From Nocardia sp. NBC_01503 (lineage in GTDB: Bacteria; Actinomycetota; Actinomycetes; Mycobacteriales; Mycobacteriaceae): DNA of 64,000 bases. The notes beneath the pieces are model-generated. The model saw nothing but the letters and a program-made list of their open reading frames with translations. It had not been told where the DNA came from and searched no databases. Shown here in pieces: positions 23,535-33,913 of the stretch. Each line of letters begins with the position of its first letter. Position 1 is the first letter of the stretch. The position numbers were made by a program, and so were the translations under genes. The stretch covers positions 1,736,001 through 1,800,000 of the forward strand of contig NZ_CP109596.1 in NCBI RefSeq assembly GCF_036327755.1, given 5' to 3'.

Positions 23535-25094
23535 TCAGTCCGGCAGACCCAGGCGGCGGTAGCGGAGATGGCGCGCGGACCGCAGCTCCGCCGGCGGCTC
23601 GGCGGTGAGCTCGGCAACCTCGGCGGCGATGGCCGCGACCATCCGCAGCGCGAAGTCCACGGGTTCGTCGGCGGCGTCGGGATACTCGGGGACAATACTG
23701 TCGACTATGCCGTTCGACTTCAGTTCCGTGGCACGAATGCCCTGCGCGGCAGCCATTTTCGAGGCATTCAGGGTGTCCCGGTAGACGATGGCGCTCGCAC
23801 CCTCGGGCGGCAGCGGGGCCAGCCAGCCGTTGGCGGCGCACAGCACCCGGTCGGCGGGGAGCAGCGCGAGCGCACCGCCACCGCTGCCCTGACCGAGCAG
23901 GACCGAAACCGTCGGGGTGTCCAGGGTGACGAGATCGGCGATGCAGCGGGCGATTTCGGGGGCCAGACCGCGCTCCTCGGCCTCGCGGGAGAGCGATGCG
24001 CCGATGGTGTCGATCACCAGGACCAGCGGTACACGCAGTTCGGCGGCCAGGTGCATGGCGCGGCGGGCCTCGCGCAGGGCGGCCGGGCCCATGGCCTGCT
24101 CCGGCGACCGGCCCGCGCGGTCATGGCCGAACAGAACGCAGGGCTGACCGCGCAGCCGGGACAGCGCGTGCACGACCGTGCGGTCCGCTTCCCCCTGTCC
24201 GGTGCCGGACAAGGGAACTCGATCGGTGGCGTGCCGGAGCAACTCCCGAATACCCGGCCGATCAGCACGCCGGGAGATGAGCACCGACTGCCAGGCGGGC
24301 ACATCGTTCCCCACCTGCAGTGCCGGACCACGCAGTTCGTGCCCGGCCTGGAGTATCCCCACCCCATTGTCGAAATCGCGTGTATCGCCGTCCATTTCGG
24401 GCAGCGGCTGCGGGCCGTCGCACAGTACGTTCAAAGCCCGGTGCGCGATCCGGCGAAACACCGATACCGGCACCACACCGTCGATAACCCCATTGCGATA
24501 CAGGTTTTCCGCGGTCTGCACGCCCTCGGGGAAGCTGCGCCCGTACAGCGCCTTGTAGACACGCGGTCCGAGGAATCCGATCAACGCGCCGGGTTCGGCA
24601 AATGTCATGTGCCCCAACGATCCCCACGAGGCGAAGACGCCACCCATGGTCGGATTGCGGAGATACACCAGATAGGGAAACCCGGCGGATCGGTGCACCG
24701 CGATCGCACCCGCGATCTTCACCATCTGCGTGAAAGCCACTGTGCCCTCTTGCATTCGGGTACCACCCGAGGTCGGTGAGGCCAGCAGCGGCAGACCCAG
24801 TTCGGTCGCCCGCTCCACCGCGCACACAATGCGCTCGGCCGCCGCCACCCCGACAGACCCTGCGAGAAAAGAGAATTCACACGCGATCACGGCCACCCGC
24901 CGCCCACGCAGCAGCCCGACACCGGTCAGCACCGACTCATCGGTGCCCGACACCAGCTCGGCCGCGTCCAACTCCGCCCGATAGGCAGCGGAGGTCGCCA
25001 CAGCGACCGGCGGTCGATCCCAGCTCTCGAAGGAACCGGGATCGAGCAACTCGCCGAGCAATTCCCGCGCCGAGATCGTCACGCGCGCGAGCAT
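23535..25094 (-). CDS. accD3: Acyl-CoA carboxylase carboxyltransferase, fused beta-alpha (AccD3-like)
   Basis: A 519-residue carboxyltransferase in which beta and alpha halves are joined. The N-terminal half has FSFLAGSVGVAAAERI, SPTSGGTRMQEG and GGVFASWGSLGH (beta-type CoA and biotin pockets). The C-terminal half has MHLAAELRVPLVLVIDTIGA and LLGQGSGGGALALLPADRVL (alpha type). M. tuberculosis AccD3 (Rv0904c, 495 residues) is the closest remembered relative, and it too neighbours prrA and echA6. No biotin carboxylase gene is nearby, so the acyl substrate is uncertain. Confidence 0.85.
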   Translation of the reverse strand: MLARVTISARELLGELLDPGSFESWDRPPVAVATSAAYRAELDAAELVSGTDESVLTGVGLLRGRRVAVIACEFSFLAGSVGVAAAERIVCAVERATELGLPLLASPTSGGTRMQEGTVAFTQMVKIAGAIAVHRSAGFPYLVYLRNPTMGGVFASWGSLGHMTFAEPGALIGFLGPRVYKALYGRSFPEGVQTAENLYRNGVIDGVVPVSVFRRIAHRALNVLCDGPQPLPEMDGDTRDFDNGVGILQAGHELRGPALQVGNDVPAWQSVLISRRADRPGIRELLRHATDRVPLSGTGQGEADRTVVHALSRLRGQPCVLFGHDRAGRSPEQAMGPAALREARRAMHLAAELRVPLVLVIDTIGASLSREAEERGLAPEIARCIADLVTLDTPTVSVLLGQGSGGGALALLPADRVLCAANGWLAPLPPEGASAIVYRDTLNASKMAAAQGIRATELKSNGIVDSIVPEYPDAADEPVDFALRMVAAIAAEVAELTAEPPAELRSARHLRYRRLGLPD

Positions 25095-25129
25095 AACTCT
25101 GTCTATTCGCGCCGCCTGCGGCGACGCGT

Positions 25130-25222
25130 GTTCGCGGCCCCGGGAGGCTCGAATCTTCCCTCCCTACGGGCGCTCCTTCGTCGCACCCTCCGGTCAGTCC
25201 AGATTCGAGCCGGGCCGCGAAC
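25130..25222 (-). repeat. Dispersed hairpin element, copy 2 (reverse orientation, no tail)
   Basis: Outer arms GTTCGCGGCC (25130-25139) and GGCCGCGAAC (25213-25222). The inner stem is GGCTCGAATCT with AGATTCGAGCC, a sequence unlike the other copies yet fully paired. The loop keeps CTTCCCTCCC and GGTCAGTCC. Its last base overlaps the stop codon of the conservon GTPase, so it should end that operon. Confidence 0.82.
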
Positions 25223-25824
25223 TAATAGCCCTGCACAACCTTGCGGAGTGCGTACTCCGTCACGGCGACCAGCGCCTGCTTCACCGGTTCCCGGCGACGA
25301 GCGTCCATCGACAGGATCGGGACATCGGCCGGCACCGCGAGCGCCTGACGAATGTCCTCCACCGGATACCGTGGGGCATCATCGAATTCATTGATCGCCA
25401 CCAGGAAGGGTAGGTTCCGCGCCTCGAAGTAATCGACGGCGGCGAAACTGTCCTCGAGGCGGCGAGTGTCGACCAAAACCACCGCGCCGATGGCGCCGCG
25501 GATCAGGTCGTCCCACATGAACCAGAAGCGGTACTGGCCGGGCGTGCCGAACAGGTACAGCACCAGGTCGTCGGCCAGGCTGATACGGCCGAAGTCCATG
25601 GCCACCGTGGTGGTGGCCTTCGACGGAACGCCCGTGAGGGAGTCCACGCCGACACTGGCATTGGTCACCAGAGCTTCGGTGCGCAGCGGAACGATCTCCG
25701 AGACGGCACCTACCAGGGTCGTCTTACCCACACCGAAGCCACCGGCGACCACGATCTTGGCCGACGTGGGCTTGCTGGTGCGCGTATCGACCTGTGTCGT
25801 CGAATCAAATACGCCGGAGTCCAC
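25222..25824 (-). CDS. cvnD: Conservon GTPase-like ATP/GTP-binding protein (CvnD)
   Basis: A 200-residue small P-loop protein of the MglA-like CvnD family. P-loop GGFGVGKTT is near residues 28-36, switch region LFGTPGQYRFWFMWDDLIRG (DxxG replaced by GTPGQ as usual here), and base-recognition NEFDD. It acts with the Roadblock protein and the sensor kinase in a membrane-associated signalling complex. The GTG start overlaps the DUF742 gene by 20 bp. The same four-gene order is Rv3365c-Rv3362c in M. tuberculosis. Confidence 0.9.
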   Translation of the reverse strand: MDSGVFDSTTQVDTRTSKPTSAKIVVAGGFGVGKTTLVGAVSEIVPLRTEALVTNASVGVDSLTGVPSKATTTVAMDFGRISLADDLVLYLFGTPGQYRFWFMWDDLIRGAIGAVVLVDTRRLEDSFAAVDYFEARNLPFLVAINEFDDAPRYPVEDIRQALAVPADVPILSMDARRREPVKQALVAVTEYALRKVVQGY

Positions 25825-26179
25825 TGAGAACCCTTTCGATCAGCTCGCGACGTTCATCGTCGCTGGAATCGTCTTTCAATGTCGCCGAAACCCGTACATG
25901 GCCGGCTTCGATCAGATCAGCGACCAGCACCCGGGCAACCCCGATGGGGATACCCAGGCGCGCGGCGACCTCGGCGACAGACGGCGATTCTCTGCACAAC
26001 TCCACGATTGACGTCTCGATGTTGGTGAGTTCGAACTGCCGCTCGAGGGCGACCGGATGCGATGCGACGAGCGCCTCCAACGCCAATTCCACCTTCGGCC
26101 GGGTACGACCGGCGGTCAGGGAATACGGGCGGACGAGGCTCGGCTCGGCGCTACCGACGCGTTCGTTGTCTATGTCCAT
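25805..26179 (-). CDS. cvnC: Conservon DUF742 protein (CvnC)
   Basis: A 124-residue DUF742 protein. It contains SLVRPYSLTAGRTRP near the N terminus and a winged-helix-like half (ETSIVELCRESPSVAEVAAR, then LGIPIGVARVLVADLIEAG) that is the family signature. It is thought to connect the Roadblock protein and the GTPase. The ATG at 26179 is 7 bp after the Roadblock stop; an extension to 26266 is antisense-like and unlikely. Confidence 0.88.
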   Translation of the reverse strand: MDIDNERVGSAEPSLVRPYSLTAGRTRPKVELALEALVASHPVALERQFELTNIETSIVELCRESPSVAEVAARLGIPIGVARVLVADLIEAGHVRVSATLKDDSSDDERRELIERVLSGLRRI

Positions 26180-26186
26180 CCCGCCA

Positions 26187-26600
26187 TCAGGAACCCATCG
26201 TGACGCGAGGTGTGGCCTGGACTGTCTGGCCCACTCGCTCGACCAACAACGCCATCTCGTATCCAACCTGTCCGATGTCGCACGAGGTATTCGTGAGCAC
26301 CGCGAGGTAGGAACCGTCGCCGACGGCCATCAGGAGCAGGTAGCCGTGCTCCATCTCGACCACCGACTGCAAGACGGTGCCACCCTCGAACAGGTTCGAC
26401 ACACCCACCGACAGGCTCGCGAGGCCCGCGGTCACAGCCGACAGCTGCTCGGCACGATCCACGGGCAGCTGCGCGCTCGCGGCCATCAGCAGGCCGTCGG
26501 CCGAAACTAGAACCGCATGTGCAACGCCCGGAACCTCATTGGCGAAATTCGAAACCAGCCAATCCAGCTGACGCTTCGTACCACCTAGATCGGGGTTCAT
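26187..26600 (-). CDS. cvnB: Conservon Roadblock/LC7 protein (CvnB)
   Basis: A 137-residue Roadblock/LC7 domain protein, whose relatives regulate MglA-type GTPases. Core motifs are [31 protein letters not shown] and [17 protein letters not shown]. The ATG overlaps the kinase stop by 4 bp (ATGA), so stoichiometric translation is likely. Confidence 0.92.
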   Translation of the reverse strand: MNPDLGGTKRQLDWLVSNFANEVPGVAHAVLVSADGLLMAASAQLPVDRAEQLSAVTAGLASLSVGVSNLFEGGTVLQSVVEMEHGYLLLMAVGDGSYLAVLTNTSCDIGQVGYEMALLVERVGQTVQATPRVTMGS

Positions 26601-29600
26601 CGGTCTCCTTTATCTCCGGTTAGGTTCATTTCTTTCATCGCGCGGCCATCCCGGACACCCTGCTGATGCCTGCTCAAACTCGACCTGATGGATTCTGGGT
26701 CGCGATGGGCCGCCTTGTCAGCGTTTCCGTTCACACCGCCCGGCACGAGTCGGTTACCCGGATCACGTTGCGGCAGACCCACCGCGGTACGCCGCTGCGG
26801 TTCCGCCTCGACGGCACGCTGCGCGGCCTGCCAACCCTCGTCACCCGGTGACTCGAAGGACGAGGCCACATGGGATCGCTCCGCACTCGGATCGGACAGC
26901 CACGCCGACATCATCTCAGCGAAGATCGGTGTACCCGTAGACGGCTCGGACTCACCGGCGGGTTGCAACCGGGTCTGGAAGAACGAGGCCGCCTTCTGCG
27001 GATTCGAACGGAAGCTGTGCCGCCCACGGTCCTTCGGATCGCCCGAATCACCCTGCGGCAAACCGAGCCCCGGCAGCGGAGCCGGACGCTGCGGCAAACC
27101 CGCACCCGGATCACGCTGCGGCAGGCCGTTCGGGCCACGCTGCGGGAGGCCCGTGGCACCGGCATCTCGTTGCGGCAGACCACCGTCCACTCCGCCACCC
27201 CGCGCTTGCCGCGGAAGCGCACCGGACGGATCCCGCTGCGGGAGACCGCCGGGAGCCCGCTGCGGAAGTCCGCCGAACCCGGCCTCCTGCTGCGGTGCGC
27301 CATTGCCACCGGGCGAACGACGCGCCGCTCCACCTCCCAGCGCTTGCCCACCGGACCGATCGGCCCCACCGCGCTGCGGCAGACCGTTCGCGCCCGGCTC
27401 ACGCGTCGGCAGACCACCGGCGGCGGAATCCCGTTGCGCCGCTCCACCTCCCAGCGCTTGACCCGAGTCACGCTGCGGTAGGCCATGGCGACCGGTATCC
27501 CGCTGCGGCAGACCGGTCGGACCCGCATCCCGCTGCGGCAAACCGCCCGCGGCCGGATCCGCTCCACCTCTCTGCGCTTGCTGGGTCAGACCACCCGAGA
27601 GCGGGTCGGCACCCGGACGCTGCGGCGGCTGCGGCCGGTTCGCGGGACCCGCATCACGCTGCGGCAACCCACCGGAGAGTGCATCGGCTCCACCCCGCTG
27701 CGGCAGACCCGAACCGGCGTCCACTCCACCACGCTGCGGCGGCTGCGGCCGGTTCGCGGGACCGGAATCCGCTCCGCCACCCCGCGCTTGCTGCGGCAAC
27801 CCACCGGAGAGTGCATCGGCTCCGCCGCGCTGCGGCAGACCCGAACCGGCGTCCACTCCACCGCGCTGCGGCGGCTGCGGCCGATTGGTCGGACCCGAAT
27901 CCCGCTGCGGCAAGCCACCCGAAGCAGCCTCGCCCGCTCCGCCTCCCCGCGCTTGCTGCGGTAGACCCTCACGAGAAGGCGCACCATTGGCACCCGGCTC
28001 ACGAGTCGGCAGACCACCCTGAGCGGAACGCTGCGGCGGCAGACCGACGCTGGGCTCACGCCCCGATGCGCCATTGGCACCCGGCTGACGGGTAGGCAGC
28101 CCACCGGGGGCCGAGCCACCGGACGAATCACGCTGCGGGAGACCGCCGGAGGCAGAGCCGTTGGAGGAATCCGCTCCGCCGCGCTGGGGAAGACCGGTCG
28201 ACGGGTCGCGCGGCGCCAAGCCATCTCGCTGCGGCGGTACCGGACCGCGCTGCGCCAGACCCGACTCACCCGGACCACCCTGGCCGAGACCATTGGGGCC
28301 ACCCAGCCCGGGCTTACCGGGACCACCCGAATTACCGAGACCACCCGGTGCACCCGGACCGCCCGGCGCGCCGGGGCCACCCGGACGCTGCGGCAATCCG
28401 CCCGGTGCACCCGGACCGCCTTGACGGCGAAGCATATTGGCGGCGAGACCGCCGCCCGGTCGTGCCGGACCCTCGCCCGGCTGACGTTGCGGAAGATTCG
28501 CGCCCGGCTGCGCACCCGGCCCCGAGGGGCTGTTCGCACCGGGGTCGCGCTGGGGTAGGCCACCGGGTCTGTCCACCGAAGGCGTGGCAACGGTGTGCTT
28601 GAGGGTCGGACCGTTCACACCCGGCTGACGCTGCGGCAGACCACCGCCGAGCCCACCACCGTTGAGGCCACCACCGTTGCCGGGCAGTCCGCCCGGAACG
28701 GCGGTACCGGGCTGGCGCTGCGGCAGACCGGTCGACGGGGCACCCGAGGCGGCGGCCGGAGCGGGCGCGCCGGGCGCTCCCGCCGGAATCGGCCCGCTCA
28801 CACCGGGATCCACCGTGACCATGACATTGCCGGTCGCGGTACGGGTGACCGCGCGCATCTGCATGGAGGAGGGCGTACCGGCCTGATTGCCCGCACCCTG
28901 CTGCTGGGCCGGGCCCGGCTGCTGCGGATTACCCTGCGGCGGTACCGAAATGGCCCCGCCCGCCGCCACGATGAGCGGCTTGGGCACATGCACCGTCACG
29001 GTGACGCCGGGATCGCGAGCGGTATCGAAGGTCGGGCGCAGTCGCACGCTGAGACCGTGGCGCTCGGCCAGGCGGCCCACCACGAACAGACCCATATGAC
29101 GCGCGGTATCCGGGCCGACCTCGGCCGTGGACTCCAAACGCCGGTTGATCTCGGCCATTTCGGCCGGGGGCATACCGATACCGCGGTCCGCGACCTCGAT
29201 GAGCAGACCCTGATCGTGCGCCTGCGCGAAGGTGAACTTCACATCCGTCTCCGGCGGCGAGGCGCGCAGGGCATTGTCGAGCAACTCGGCGAACAGATGC
29301 GCCATATCGGAGGCGGCCGGTTCGGTGAGCGCACCGCGCGGGGTCGCGCCGAGCTTGACGCGCTCGTAGTCCTCGACCTCGGAGATGGCGGCGCGCAGCA
29401 CGTCGGCGATCTCGACCGGAGCCGATTTGGTGCGACGCTGTTTGGTACCGGCCAGAATCAGCAGGTTGTCACCGTTACGGCGCATACGCGCGGCGAGGTG
29501 GTCCAGGCGGAAGAGGTTCTCGAGCAGGCGCGGGTCCTTCTCGTCGTACTCCATCGCCTCGATGAGCGAGAGCTGGTGATCGACAAGCGACTTGGAGCGC

Positions 29601-30841
29601 CGCGCCAGGGTCTCGAACATATCGTTGACCTGGGTACGCATGGCGGCCTGGTCGGCGGCCAGGCGCAGCGCCTGCCCGTGGATATCGTCGACGGCGCGAG
29701 CCAGCTGGCCGATCTCCTCATCGGTGTGCACCGGCATCGGCTCGAGCGGCACGTCTTCCGGATCGGCGCCCTCTCGCAGCTGCGAGACCTCCTGCGCCAG
29801 GTCGTATTCGGCGACTCGGAGCGCGGCCAGGCGCAGTCGGCGCAGCGGCACGATCATCGCGCGCGCGATCAGCACGGCCAGCGCGAGCGCGCCGAGGATG
29901 GTGGCGATGACGATCACCGAGTAGCGGATGGCATCGGTGCGCGCGGTGCTCGCCAGCGTATCCACCCGGGACACAATGTCCTTGGTGGAGTTGTTCACGA
30001 TCGTTTGGTACAGGTTGATGCTCTGTTCGAGCGAGTCCTTCAACTCCGCGATCGGCAGCGAACCCGCACTGGCCTGAGCGCCGGTGGTGAGCTGCAGGCG
30101 GGTGTCGACCAGTCGGTTCAGATCCGCGATGCTGGCGTCACCATCGGCGAAGCGGTGCCCGAGCACCGCGAGCATCTGGCGCTCGGTGTTCGCGCTGACG
30201 GTGAAATCGCGCATGCCGTCTTTGGCATTGCCGCGTAGCGCCTCGGCGATACCCGCGATCTCACCGACCATGATGGCGCGGGTATTGAGCGAATCGACCA
30301 GACGCAGTTTGGACTGGTCGACATTCTTGTCGGCGACCGAGGCGACAATGCTCTCCACGGTCCGGACGCTGTTACCGCGAATCTTCTCGGTGGCATTGGT
30401 GGCGTCGGCGACGGTTTTGGTCGGATTCAAACCATTGGCGCGAATGGCCTTGGCGCCCACGATCATCTCGTCCAGCGCGGCCCGCGCGGTCGGAATATCA
30501 CTCAGCCGCGGTGCGGCCTTCTCGGCGAACTGAATCGCGGTGTCCAACTTGGCGAGCTCGGGATCCGAGGTCATGGACTGCGTCGGAGAGATCATGATGG
30601 CCTGGCCGGAGGCGACCTGACCGGCGGCGGCACTCAGACCCGTGATCGCCGGGATGACCCCGACGTGATCGACGGCAGTCGACTGCCGGCTCGCATCGGC
30701 GAACTCGGCCGAGATCCTGGAGGCGCCGAGCACGACAGCGACCAAAAGCGGGACGGCGAGGACCGCCGTCACCTTCCATCGCAGGTCCCAGTTGCTCAGC
30801 GCCCAGCGCTTATTGCTGCCGGACCTTGCGGGGTCACGCAT
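26597..30841 (-). CDS. cvnA: Conservon sensor histidine kinase with long LPQR-repeat tail (CvnA)
   Basis: A 1,414-residue membrane kinase. A first helix ([17 protein letters not shown]) is followed by a ~270-residue extracytoplasmic nitrate/nitrite-sensor-like domain. A second helix ([20 protein letters not shown]) leads to HAMP, a dimerisation region ([18 protein letters not shown]) and a HATPase domain ([29 protein letters not shown]). From residue ~670 to ~1,300 lies a low-complexity Gly/Pro/Gln/Arg tail with more than 20 exact GLPQR units plus LPTR and LPQQ variants. A conserved end module follows ([36 protein letters not shown]). The ATG at 30841 is used; an in-frame GTG at 30874 is possible. 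Confidence 0.88.
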   Translation of the reverse strand: MRDPARSGSNKRWALSNWDLRWKVTAVLAVPLLVAVVLGASRISAEFADASRQSTAVDHVGVIPAITGLSAAAGQVASGQAIMISPTQSMTSDPELAKLDTAIQFAEKAAPRLSDIPTARAALDEMIVGAKAIRANGLNPTKTVADATNATEKIRGNSVRTVESIVASVADKNVDQSKLRLVDSLNTRAIMVGEIAGIAEALRGNAKDGMRDFTVSANTERQMLAVLGHRFADGDASIADLNRLVDTRLQLTTGAQASAGSLPIAELKDSLEQSINLYQTIVNNSTKDIVSRVDTLASTARTDAIRYSVIVIATILGALALAVLIARAMIVPLRRLRLAALRVAEYDLAQEVSQLREGADPEDVPLEPMPVHTDEEIGQLARAVDDIHGQALRLAADQAAMRTQVNDMFETLARRSKSLVDHQLSLIEAMEYDEKDPRLLENLFRLDHLAARMRRNGDNLLILAGTKQRRTKSAPVEIADVLRAAISEVEDYERVKLGATPRGALTEPAASDMAHLFAELLDNALRASPPETDVKFTFAQAHDQGLLIEVADRGIGMPPAEMAEINRRLESTAEVGPDTARHMGLFVVGRLAERHGLSVRLRPTFDTARDPGVTVTVHVPKPLIVAAGGAISVPPQGNPQQPGPAQQQGAGNQAGTPSSMQMRAVTRTATGNVMVTVDPGVSGPIPAGAPGAPAPAAASGAPSTGLPQRQPGTAVPGGLPGNGGGLNGGGLGGGLPQRQPGVNGPTLKHTVATPSVDRPGGLPQRDPGANSPSGPGAQPGANLPQRQPGEGPARPGGGLAANMLRRQGGPGAPGGLPQRPGGPGAPGGPGAPGGLGNSGGPGKPGLGGPNGLGQGGPGESGLAQRGPVPPQRDGLAPRDPSTGLPQRGGADSSNGSASGGLPQRDSSGGSAPGGLPTRQPGANGASGREPSVGLPPQRSAQGGLPTREPGANGAPSREGLPQQARGGGAGEAASGGLPQRDSGPTNRPQPPQRGGVDAGSGLPQRGGADALSGGLPQQARGGGADSGPANRPQPPQRGGVDAGSGLPQRGGADALSGGLPQRDAGPANRPQPPQRPGADPLSGGLTQQAQRGGADPAAGGLPQRDAGPTGLPQRDTGRHGLPQRDSGQALGGGAAQRDSAAGGLPTREPGANGLPQRGGADRSGGQALGGGAARRSPGGNGAPQQEAGFGGLPQRAPGGLPQRDPSGALPRQARGGGVDGGLPQRDAGATGLPQRGPNGLPQRDPGAGLPQRPAPLPGLGLPQGDSGDPKDRGRHSFRSNPQKAASFFQTRLQPAGESEPSTGTPIFAEMMSAWLSDPSAERSHVASSFESPGDEGWQAAQRAVEAEPQRRTAVGLPQRDPGNRLVPGGVNGNADKAAHRDPESIRSSLSRHQQGVRDGRAMKEMNLTGDKGDR

Positions 30842-31178
30842 CTCCCACTCACTTTCCAAACTGGCCCAAGCCACGCGCCATCGGCGAGCCTCCGCGATCG
30901 CACGCTGGGCTCGACAGACGGAACTGGCCGAGAACTGCGGCTGGCCGAGAAATTGCGTCCATGACGGCCGAAATATGTGACATGCGATTCTAACGGATCA
31001 ATAACTTCTTGTGTGACCTCTTGGCAACCACCGGTCTCTGACCAGCCGTTTGCAGGCAAAATCAAAGGTCGCGGCGTCCGCCCGGACGTCGCGTGAAGTC
31101 TGCCACAATCAGGCTGATCTATCGAGGCGGGCATCCATGCCCTTCACATGCGTGCTGCGGAGCTAGGGAGTCACCGGG
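30842..31178. promoter_or_regulatory. Divergent promoter region, conservon / acyl-CoA synthetase
   Basis: About 340 bp without a gene. The middle (30960-31080) is clearly more AT-rich than the surroundings (TTCTAACGGATCAATAAC), as expected for promoters. I see no repeat, strong palindrome or RNA gene here. Confidence 0.45.
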
Positions 31179-33293
31179 TTGAACGCGAAGCAGGAGTACC
31201 GACCGGCGTATCAATTGAGCCTGGTCGATCCCTCGGAGTTCTGGCGCACCGCGGCCGAATCCATCAGCTGGGATGTGCCGCCCACCCAGATTCTCGACTC
31301 GAATGCGCGCCCGACGGCCCGCTGGTTTCCGGACGCTCGCCTCAACACCTCCTACAACGCTCTCGATCGGCATGTGCGCGAGATCACACCCTCGGAGGGC
31401 ACTTCCGGCGGTCAAGAGGGGGGTCGCGCTGATCAGCCCGCCCTAATATACGACTCCGCTATGACGGGCACCAGGCGTGTTTACACATACGCACAACTCC
31501 TGGACGAAGTCGCCCGATTTGCCGGATCCATGCTGCGACTCGGGGTGCGTACCGGCGACCGAGTCGTCATATATATGCCGATGATTCCCGAATCCGTCAT
31601 CGCAATGCTCGCCTGCGCCCGAATCGGTGCGGTGCATTCGGTGGTCTTCGGCGGCTTCGCCGCACACGAACTGGCCGCCCGCATCGACGATGCCGAGCCT
31701 GTGCTGATCATCACAGCCTCCGGGGGACTCGAACCCGGCCGCCGCATCGAGTACCCGCCGATCGTGTTGCAGGCCCTGGATATCGCGGAGACCACCGCAC
31801 CCCGCAATGTGCTGGTCAAACAGCGTGACGGCTTCCCGGAGCTGCGCTTTCCCGCCGCACAGGCCGCCACCGAATATCTGCCGGACTCCTCGCAGACGGT
31901 GGCCGCGCACTGGCTGGACTGGGACGAGGCCATGCGCGATGCCGAACCGGCCGCGCCGGTTTCGCTCGCCGCGACCGATCCGCTGTACATCCTCTACACC
32001 TCCGGCACCACCGGAAAGCCCAAGGGCGTGGTGCGCGACAACGGCGGGCACGCGGTCTCGCTGGCCTGGTCCATGCGCAATATCTACGACGTCGACGCCG
32101 GACAGGTCATGCTCACGACCTCCGATATCGGCTGGGTCGTCGGGCACTCCTACATCGTCTACGCACCCCTGCTGGTCGGCGCGACCACCATTCTCTATGA
32201 GGGCAAGCCCATCGGAACCCCCGACGCGGGCACCTTCTGGCGGCTCATCGACGAATACAACGTGCATGTGATGTTCACCGCGCCAACGGCTCTGCGCGCC
32301 ATCCGCCGCGCCGATCCGGAGGCCGCACTGGCTCGGCGGCATGATCTCTCCTCGCTGCGCGCGCTCTTCTGCGCGGGTGAGCGGCTGGATCCGGCCACCT
32401 ACGAATGGTCCGTGGACACCCTGCTCGCCGATCGCCCCGACTGCCCGGTGGTGGACCACTGGTGGCAGACCGAGACCGGCTGGCCGATTTGCGCCAATCC
32501 GCTCGGATTGCAACAGCTTCCGATCAAGGCGGGCTCGGCCTCGGTGCCGGTGCCCGGATATCGGCTGCGGGTGCTGGACTCCGAAGGCAATGCGGTGCCG
32601 CCGAATACCGAGGGCAATATCGTCATCGGGCTGCCGCTGCCCCCGGGGACACTGACCACGCTGTGGCGCGACGACGCGCGGTTCGAGCGCTCCTATCTCT
32701 CCGCCTATCCCGGGCACTACCTGACCGGCGACTCCGGCTTCTTCGACGAGGACGGCTATCTGTTCGTGCTGGGTCGCAGCGACGATGTGATCAATATGGC
32801 CGGGCACCGCCTCTCCGCGGGCGGGATCGAGGCCGCCATCGCCGGACATCCGCTGGTCGCCGAGACCGCCGTGGTCGGGGTGCCCGATGAGCTGAAGGGC
32901 CAGCGGCCCATCGGATACGTGGTGCTCAAGGCCGGGGTCGATATCGAGGCCGAACAGCTGCGCGCGCAGATCATCGAGCGGGTACGCGACCGCGTGGGCG
33001 CCATCGCCACCCTCTACGACGTGGTGGTCGTGACCGCGCTGCCCAAGACACGGTCGGGAAAGATCCTGCGTCGCACCATGCGTCAGATCGCGGCGGGCGA
33101 GAACTTCGAGGTACCGCCCACCATCGAGGACGCCGCCATGCTGCCAACGCTGGAGAAGCAGATCCGCGATGCGGTGACCCTCATGGAGGACAAGGAGAGC
33201 ATCGCCGCCGCCGATGCCGCGGTCGCCGCCACCACCCCCTTCCGGCGGATCGACCCCAACGAGCCCTCCGCAGACCCGGCATCCACCAGCTGA
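31179..33293 (+). CDS. Propionyl-CoA/acetyl-CoA synthetase (PrpE-like)
   Basis: A 704-residue adenylate-forming enzyme activating a short-chain acid with ATP and CoA. It begins with the ACAS N-terminal domain (PSEFWRTAAESISW). The P-loop is YTSGTTGKPKGVVRD, with DHWWQTETGWPI for acyl/AMP binding, TGDSGFFDEDGY, and the acetylatable Lys in KTRSGKILRR. The YEGKPIGTPD and RRADPEA segments are more like propionyl-CoA synthetases and ACSS3 than Acs. An insert with Gly/Glu near residue 75 is unusual. The TTG start has AGGGAG 9 bases upstream. Confidence 0.85.
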   Translation: MNAKQEYRPAYQLSLVDPSEFWRTAAESISWDVPPTQILDSNARPTARWFPDARLNTSYNALDRHVREITPSEGTSGGQEGGRADQPALIYDSAMTGTRRVYTYAQLLDEVARFAGSMLRLGVRTGDRVVIYMPMIPESVIAMLACARIGAVHSVVFGGFAAHELAARIDDAEPVLIITASGGLEPGRRIEYPPIVLQALDIAETTAPRNVLVKQRDGFPELRFPAAQAATEYLPDSSQTVAAHWLDWDEAMRDAEPAAPVSLAATDPLYILYTSGTTGKPKGVVRDNGGHAVSLAWSMRNIYDVDAGQVMLTTSDIGWVVGHSYIVYAPLLVGATTILYEGKPIGTPDAGTFWRLIDEYNVHVMFTAPTALRAIRRADPEAALARRHDLSSLRALFCAGERLDPATYEWSVDTLLADRPDCPVVDHWWQTETGWPICANPLGLQQLPIKAGSASVPVPGYRLRVLDSEGNAVPPNTEGNIVIGLPLPPGTLTTLWRDDARFERSYLSAYPGHYLTGDSGFFDEDGYLFVLGRSDDVINMAGHRLSAGGIEAAIAGHPLVAETAVVGVPDELKGQRPIGYVVLKAGVDIEAEQLRAQIIERVRDRVGAIATLYDVVVVTALPKTRSGKILRRTMRQIAAGENFEVPPTIEDAAMLPTLEKQIRDAVTLMEDKESIAAADAAVAATTPFRRIDPNEPSADPASTS

Positions 33294-33373
33294 CCGGGGC
33301 GAATCCGGCACCCTCAAGGTTTTCTCAGAGATCGTTCACGCGACTCCCATCCCCATGCCCTAGCGTCCGTGGC

Positions 33374-33760
33374 ATGAGTCTCGTCCGTAATCCCCGGTTC
33401 GCCGCAGCCCTCGGAGCCGGTGCCCTCGCCACGGTGGCGATCGCACTGGCACCCGCCACCGCCTCCGCGAGCCCGCTGGATCTGGCCGCACCCCTACTCA
33501 ATTCGACCTGCACCTTCGCCCAGGTCGACGCCGCACTGCACGACAAGGCCCCGGCCCTGGCCTCGCTGCTGGATCAGAACCCCTCGCAGAAGGCCGAACT
33601 CGAGGCCAAGTTCAACCAGTCCCCCGCCCAGCGTCAGGCCGAATTCGACGCCTACGTTCGCGACAACCCGGATGCCGCGAACAACGCCGCCAGCGACCCG
33701 CGCGCGGGTGGTATCGCCGCCACCATTCAGACCGTCGCCGACACCTGCCACAACTACTGA
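33374..33760 (+). CDS. Hemophore-related secreted protein (Rv0203-like)
   Basis: A 128-residue exported protein. The signal peptide (FAAALGAGALATVAIALAPA) is cut after ASA. The mature helical domain has two Cys (NSTCTFAQVDAAL and VADTCHNY) likely bonded, and the DKAPALASLLDQNPSQKAEL, then FNQSPAQRQAEFDAY pattern of the mycobacterial/nocardial hemophore family, which binds haem outside the cell. No haem transporter is adjacent. Confidence 0.82.
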   Translation: MSLVRNPRFAAALGAGALATVAIALAPATASASPLDLAAPLLNSTCTFAQVDAALHDKAPALASLLDQNPSQKAELEAKFNQSPAQRQAEFDAYVRDNPDAANNAASDPRAGGIAATIQTVADTCHNY

Positions 33761-33794
33761 CGATCGCCGGACATACTGAGGGTGCGCGCCCCCG

Positions 33795-33911
33795 GTTCGC
33801 GGCCGTCTCGGTTCTGGACTGAGCGGAGCGGGGGAGCGTAGCGGAGGAGCGGAGGGAGGGAAGAATCGAGACTCCCGGGCCGCGAACCCGCCCGGAGCGA
33901 AGCGGAGGGCA
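33795..33911 (+). repeat. Dispersed hairpin element, copy 3, with tail
   Basis: Outer arms GTTCGCGGCC (33795-33804) and GGCCGCGAAC (33878-33887). Inner stem TCTCGGTTCT with AGAATCGAGA, one G-T position. Tail GGAGCGAAGCGGAGGGCA runs to 33911. The GGAGGG of the tail lies 5 bases before the TTG start of prrA and appears to be its ribosome binding site. Confidence 0.85.
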
Positions 33912-33913
33912 TA

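Noticed and set aside
25130..25222. tRNA-like or rRNA fragment suggested by TTCGAATC and GATTCGAG
   Set aside because: The sequence is the inner stem of the dispersed hairpin; no cloverleaf can be formed.
28595..30238. A 547-codon plus-strand frame opposite the conservon kinase
   Set aside because: Arg/Gly/His-rich antisense composition; the kinase on the minus strand has all expected domains.
31443..33317. A 624-codon minus-strand frame opposite the acyl-CoA synthetase
   Set aside because: No domain or ribosome site; the plus-strand enzyme is complete with all catalytic motifs.
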